Part shown: one piece after another, positions 40,217 to 43,304 of the stretch | How positions within the stretch are numbered: position 1 is the stretch's first letter | Layout: every line of letters starts with the position of its first letter | Origin: an uncultured Clostridia bacterium | GTDB taxonomy: Bacteria > Bacillota > Clostridia > UBA1381 > UMGS1253 | Direction: 5' to 3' | DNA: 43,304 nt | Assembly (NCBI GenBank): GCA_934456295.1 | Contig: CAKSHB010000010.1 | Coordinates: 1 to 43,304 of the forward strand | The notes under the pieces: model-generated | Seen by the model: the letters and a program-made list of their open reading frames with translations, nothing else | Database searches by the model: none | What the model was told of the DNA's origin: nothing | Program-made: the position numbers and the translations under genes

Positions 40217-40981
40217 ATGAAAAAAGCCTTCAAAATAATCGGAATTATATTTGCGGCAGTAATAGTTATCGCCGCATGTCTGCTGTTTGCAATGCGTGAC
40301 AACATAGCCGCCTTTATAAAGGCAAAAAACGAAAACCCCGAGCAGATACTTGCGCAAATGCAGGAAAATGAAGCAGAACTTAAAAAGGAGCTTGAACTTC
40401 AGCTTAATGAAACCTACCGTGAATATACGGAGGAGGAAAAGCGGCAGATTGAGAGCGGCGAGGCAAGCGAAAAAGAAATTCTTGCAAAAATTATCTCCGA
40501 AAAGTCCGCCGAAAGCTCCTCTTCAAATCCCTCTGCAAACACTTCGGCAAATTCATCACCAAATTCAGCGGACACCGGCGCGGAAACATACGGTCCACCC
40601 GCACCGCCGAAAGACAGCGCCTCCTCACAGCAGAGAAGCGACAAAATAATCAACAAATACGTTTCGCGGCTGTACAGTATGGAGGGACGCTATATATCAA
40701 GCATTGAGGGCGTTATTTCGCGTGCATATGCCGAATATGTCAGAACTGCAAAGCATAACGATGACACTGCCGCAATGGCAAGCGTCGGGGCAAAATATAT
40801 CGGTGAAATATATTCGCTTGAGGCGAGCTGCGACTCCGAAGTAAACTCACTTCTGGCAAGCATGAAAAGCGAACTTGACGCAATCGGCGCCGATACATCA
40901 ATAATCGGCACGATACGCAGTGCGTACAATAACGAAAAACAGCTCAAGCGTTCGTATTATATGGGCAAATATATGCGCTGA
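40217..40981 (+). CDS. Membrane-anchored protein of unknown function
   Basis: The 254-residue protein is not one I recognise. It has a single N-terminal membrane helix (IIGIIFAAVIVIAACLLFAM) after a short basic start. A charged helical stretch (about 38-95, many Glu, Lys and Gln) that may form a coiled coil follows, then a Ser/Asn/Ala/Pro linker (about 95-140). A helical C-terminal domain follows (SRLYSMEGRYISSIEGVISRA, and later regular Ala/Ser/Glu helices). The membrane helix places most of it outside the cytoplasm. It is a single gene between its own promoter and terminator, divergent from mbl, so a role at the envelope is plausible but unproven. Confidence 0.8.
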   Translation: MKKAFKIIGIIFAAVIVIAACLLFAMRDNIAAFIKAKNENPEQILAQMQENEAELKKELELQLNETYREYTEEEKRQIESGEASEKEILAKIISEKSAESSSSNPSANTSANSSPNSADTGAETYGPPAPPKDSASSQQRSDKIINKYVSRLYSMEGRYISSIEGVISRAYAEYVRTAKHNDDTAAMASVGAKYIGEIYSLEASCDSEVNSLLASMKSELDAIGADTSIIGTIRSAYNNEKQLKRSYYMGKYMR

Positions 40982-41026
40982 TACCGGTTTTTACAAATGC
41001 GCAAAATAATTTCAGATAGCATCACG

Positions 41027-41073
41027 ATGAGGCTGCGGCAAAACGAAATCATTTTGCTTCAGTCTCATTTTTT
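41027..41073 (+). terminator. Intrinsic terminator
   Basis: ATGAG (41027-41031) with CTCAT (41064-41068) starts a long stem continued by CTG/CAG and CAAAA/TTTTG, followed by a T-run. Confidence 0.88.
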
Positions 41074-41082
41074 GTTTTTCAT

Positions 41083-41160
41083 AATTCTACTATTAATAGA
41101 ATTTTTGTTTTGTTTTTCTCATTTTTAGGGGTTGAATTTTCTATTATCAAGAGATATAAT
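41083..41160 (+). promoter_or_regulatory. Promoter of the HTH-kinase gene with an upstream dyad
   Basis: TTGAAT (41132-41137), 17 bases, TATAAT (41155-41160). Upstream, AATTCTA (41083-41089) and TAGAATT (41097-41103) form a 7-base inverted repeat that could bind the helix-turn-helix of the encoded protein, about 30 bases before -35. Confidence 0.6.
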
Positions 41161-41204
41161 TGCATTACAGGTCAGATTAACCGAACCGACAGGAGGGGCA
41201 AATC

Positions 41205-42323
41205 ATGGACAGCAGTGTCAGAAAAAACTTTTCGCACACACTGAAAAAAAGACGCACCGAGCTTGGTATGACGCAGGAGCAGCTCGGAGAAGCCGTAAAA
41301 TATTCGGGCAAATCCGTCAGCAAATGGGAGAGCGGTATGTCGATGCCATGTATCGAAATTCTGCCGCAGCTTGCACTTGCCCTCAGAACCGATGTAAACA
41401 CGCTTCTGCGCGGAGAAAGCGAGTCTAAATATTTTCTCGGAATTGACGGCGGTGCGACAAAAACAATGTTTGCACTTGCCGATAAAAACGGCAAAATAAT
41501 AAGAACCTGCCGTCTTGGCGCATGCAATCCCGTGGATTTGGGCATAGAGCGCACGAGAAAAGTGATCTATGAAGGCATAAACGAAATATGCCGCGGAATT
41601 CCGTTTTACAGCATTTGTGTCTTTGCCGGAATTTCGGGCGGCATAACAGGCACATACAAAGAGGAAATCCATGACTTTCTTTCAAGCTTCAGCTTTGCCC
41701 GCTGTGACAACGGCAGCGACGCACAGAGCGCAGAGGCTCTCGGCACATCGTCGGGCGACGGTATCGCCGGCATAATGGGAACCGGCTGCATACTATATGC
41801 GGTAAAAAACGGCACACGCCGCAGGATAGGCGGCTATGGCTATCTGTTTGACGACGGCGGCAGCGGCTACGACATAGGGCGCGCATGCATAAAGGCGGCG
41901 CTCGGCGACGATGACGGCAGTATGCCCGAAACAATGCTCACAAAGCTTGTGCATGACAAACTCGGCGCAGGCCCGCTCGAATGTCTGTCCGACATATACA
42001 AAAAGGGCAAAACCTACATAGCTTCATTTGCTCCTTTGGTGTTTGACGCATACATGTCGGGCGACAGCCAAGCAAAGCTTATCTTAGAAAACAGTATGCA
42101 CAATCTGGCTCGGCAGATTAATGCGGCGGCAGAATACTTTGACGACAAAGACGTGCCCGTCACGGTAACTCTTGTCGGCGGACTTACGGCACAGGCGGAC
42201 ATACTGCTTCCGATGATAGAAAAAGCTCTGAAAGACCCTTCAAAAATAAATCTTAAAATATGCAGCGACGAGCCGATTTGCGGCGCACTGCTTCTTGCCG
42301 GCGCACCGATAAAGATAAAGTGA
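41205..42323 (+). CDS. XRE-type helix-turn-helix fused to a BcrAD/BadFG-type amino-sugar kinase
   Basis: The 372-residue protein has an XRE-type DNA-binding domain at about 9-68 (HTLKKRRTELGMTQEQLGEA, SGKSVSKWESGMSMP). A kinase of the ASKHA superfamily follows, with FLGIDGGATKT (phosphate 1, 81-87), VFAGISGG, IAGIMGTGC, GYLFDDGGSGYDIGR and TLVGGLTAQA. The kinase half resembles N-acetylglucosamine/N-acetylmuramic acid kinases (NAGK, MurK). ATG 41205 follows AGGAGGGG. murQ lies 71 bases downstream, pointing to N-acetylmuramic acid as substrate. The arrangement parallels ROK regulators such as NagC and Mlc, where a DNA-binding domain sits on a sugar-kinase fold, but uses different families and appears to retain kinase motifs. 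It may be a kinase that regulates its own operon. Confidence 0.88.
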   Translation: MDSSVRKNFSHTLKKRRTELGMTQEQLGEAVKYSGKSVSKWESGMSMPCIEILPQLALALRTDVNTLLRGESESKYFLGIDGGATKTMFALADKNGKIIRTCRLGACNPVDLGIERTRKVIYEGINEICRGIPFYSICVFAGISGGITGTYKEEIHDFLSSFSFARCDNGSDAQSAEALGTSSGDGIAGIMGTGCILYAVKNGTRRRIGGYGYLFDDGGSGYDIGRACIKAALGDDDGSMPETMLTKLVHDKLGAGPLECLSDIYKKGKTYIASFAPLVFDAYMSGDSQAKLILENSMHNLARQINAAAEYFDDKDVPVTVTLVGGLTAQADILLPMIEKALKDPSKINLKICSDEPICGALLLAGAPIKIK

Positions 42324-42394
42324 CAGCGCCGGTAATTGTTAAAATATATAAACATGCAAATATATGCCGCAGCGCGGCGGAACGGAGATTTAAA

Positions 42395-43201
42395 ATGTTA
42401 AAAACGGAAATGAGAAACAGTAATACAACACACATTGACCGCATGAGCGCATCTGAGATGACGGCGGTTATGCAGCACGAAAATGAAAACGCCGTAAAAG
42501 CCGTGGGCGCCGTATGTGCGGATATTGCGGAGGCAATCGAAAAAATAAGCGCACGCATGGCAAAAGGCGGCAGACTTTTTTATATCGGCTGCGGCACATC
42601 GGGCAGGCTCGGCGTTCTCGACGCGTCGGAATGTCCGCCCACATACGGCGTTGCGCCGACTCTTGTAACGGGCATAATTGCCGGCGGCGACAAAGCTCTG
42701 CGCAGTGCGGCGGAAGCTGCGGAGGATAACGCGGAATACGGCAGAAAAGACCTCGGCGCATACAACATAGGCGAAAACGATACCGTAGTCGGCATATCGG
42801 CGGCAGGCGGTGCAGCATATGTTCTCGGCGCACTTGCTCTGGCAAAGGAAAACGGCGCACTTTGTGTCGGCATAACATCAAATGCAGGCAGCAAAATCGC
42901 AGAAGCCGGCGATATTTCAATCACCCCCGATACGGGTGCAGAGGTTGTGACAGGCTCAACGCGCATGAAAGCGGGAACAGCGCAGAAAATGATACTCAAC
43001 ATGATTTCAACGGGTGTTATGATAAAGCTCGGCAATGTGTATGAAAACCTCATGATAAATCTGAAGCCGAGCAATATAAAGCTCAGAAAGCGCATGATTG
43101 GAATTTTGCACGATATTACGGACAAAGATGAGTGTGAATGTGAAAAGTTGCTTGAGGCGCATGACTGGAACATACGAAATGCCGCAGACAGCGTAAAATA
43201 G
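42395..43201 (+). CDS. murQ: N-acetylmuramic acid 6-phosphate etherase
   Basis: ATG 42395 is chosen as start, with GGAG (42384-42387) 7 bases upstream. The frame is open back to 42260 inside the kinase gene. The 268-residue protein has the MurQ SIS-domain signature GCGTSGRLGVLDASECPPTYG (shown in parts: GCGTSGRLG at 65-73, E79 in ASEC) and the second catalytic glutamate E110 in EAAEDN. GSTRMKAGTAQK is also conserved. It splits the lactyl ether of MurNAc 6-phosphate to give GlcNAc 6-phosphate and D-lactate in wall recycling. The loop usually ending SGRTPYV reads ISAAGGAAYV here, and the C terminus is about 30 residues shorter than usual. The NagA-like product at 12765 could take the next step. 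Confidence 0.93.
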   Translation: MLKTEMRNSNTTHIDRMSASEMTAVMQHENENAVKAVGAVCADIAEAIEKISARMAKGGRLFYIGCGTSGRLGVLDASECPPTYGVAPTLVTGIIAGGDKALRSAAEAAEDNAEYGRKDLGAYNIGENDTVVGISAAGGAAYVLGALALAKENGALCVGITSNAGSKIAEAGDISITPDTGAEVVTGSTRMKAGTAQKMILNMISTGVMIKLGNVYENLMINLKPSNIKLRKRMIGILHDITDKDECECEKLLEAHDWNIRNAADSVK

Positions 43202-43304
43202 GCTTTGCAATTAAAAAAGAGATACCTTTCCCCGCCTCCTAATAAGAAAACATGAGCAAGTCCAGTAAAATCAATGTTTTCAGAGGCAAGGAACACGATG
43301 TGAA
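43202..43304. other. Window end, possible start of a further gene
   Basis: An ATG at 43252 opens a plus-strand frame to the window edge (MSKSSKINVFRGKEHDV), but no ribosome binding site is visible and the family is not recognisable. On the minus strand there is a GGAGGCGGGG. No terminator for murQ is evident. I cannot say more from 103 bases. Confidence 0.25.

Noticed and set aside
42580..43296. Minus-strand open frame of 238 codons over murQ
   Set aside because: It lies opposite clear MurQ sequence and has no recognisable protein features; it is a shadow frame.
1..43304. CRISPR array, tRNA or rRNA genes, prophage or conjugative genes
   Set aside because: No regularly spaced repeats, no cloverleaf-like conserved tRNA sequence, no rRNA-like stretch and no phage or transfer proteins were found.

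Overview
The window looks like chromosomal DNA of a spore-forming, strictly anaerobic Firmicute (Clostridia), probably a gut or gut-like saccharolytic species. The evidence is an alpha/beta small acid-soluble spore protein, a ctsR-mcsA-mcsB-clpC heat-shock operon with a textbook CtsR box, VanW and G5/3D cell-wall proteins, GGAGG-type ribosome binding sites, consensus sigma-A promoters with 17-base spacers, and an oxygen-sensitive glycyl radical enzyme. No rRNA, tRNA or CRISPR array was seen.

Layout. 1-6.2 kb: the N-terminal part of tex (minus strand, running off the left edge), a Gfo/Idh/MocA oxidoreductase, a VanW protein, and a G5/3D wall protein behind a strong promoter and a structured leader. 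6.3-21.9 kb: an accessory carbohydrate region. It holds an FAD oxidoreductase/AraC/SDR operon, a truncated IS transposase, a TIM-barrel isomerase/Gfo-Idh-MocA/NagA-like operon, a glycyl radical enzyme operon (SDR, enzyme, activase), a GH29 alpha-L-fucosidase, and four AraC-family regulators. 21.9-26.4 kb: the CtsR regulon operon. 26.5-29.6 kb: argD and argF with a probable ArgR box, a duplicated 143-base leader element and a GNAT. 29.8-38.3 kb: a small unknown ORF, YebC, a BlaI/M56 sensor pair, a TrpR-like YerC protein, a methyltransferase, recD2, comFC and a spore protein gene. 38.4-43.3 kb: fabZ and mbl/mreB (minus), an unknown membrane protein, an XRE-domain/sugar-kinase fusion, and murQ.

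How the genes work together. The accessory region reads as several small, separately controlled sugar or glycoside catabolic modules, each next to its own AraC regulator. The glycyl radical enzyme keeps the Cys-x-Glu motif of eliminating (dehydratase-type) enzymes but is short, with GCNE instead of the common GCVE; its substrate is unknown. The kinase fusion and murQ form a likely N-acetylmuramic acid recycling pair, in which the kinase carries its own DNA-binding domain.

The strongest candidates for something undescribed are: the glycyl radical enzyme/SDR cluster with paired operators around its AraC promoter; the HTH-kinase fusion next to murQ; and the argF leader, in which a duplicated element can fold the argF ribosome binding site into a long hairpin. 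All functional assignments are from reading sequence and motifs; no database search was run.
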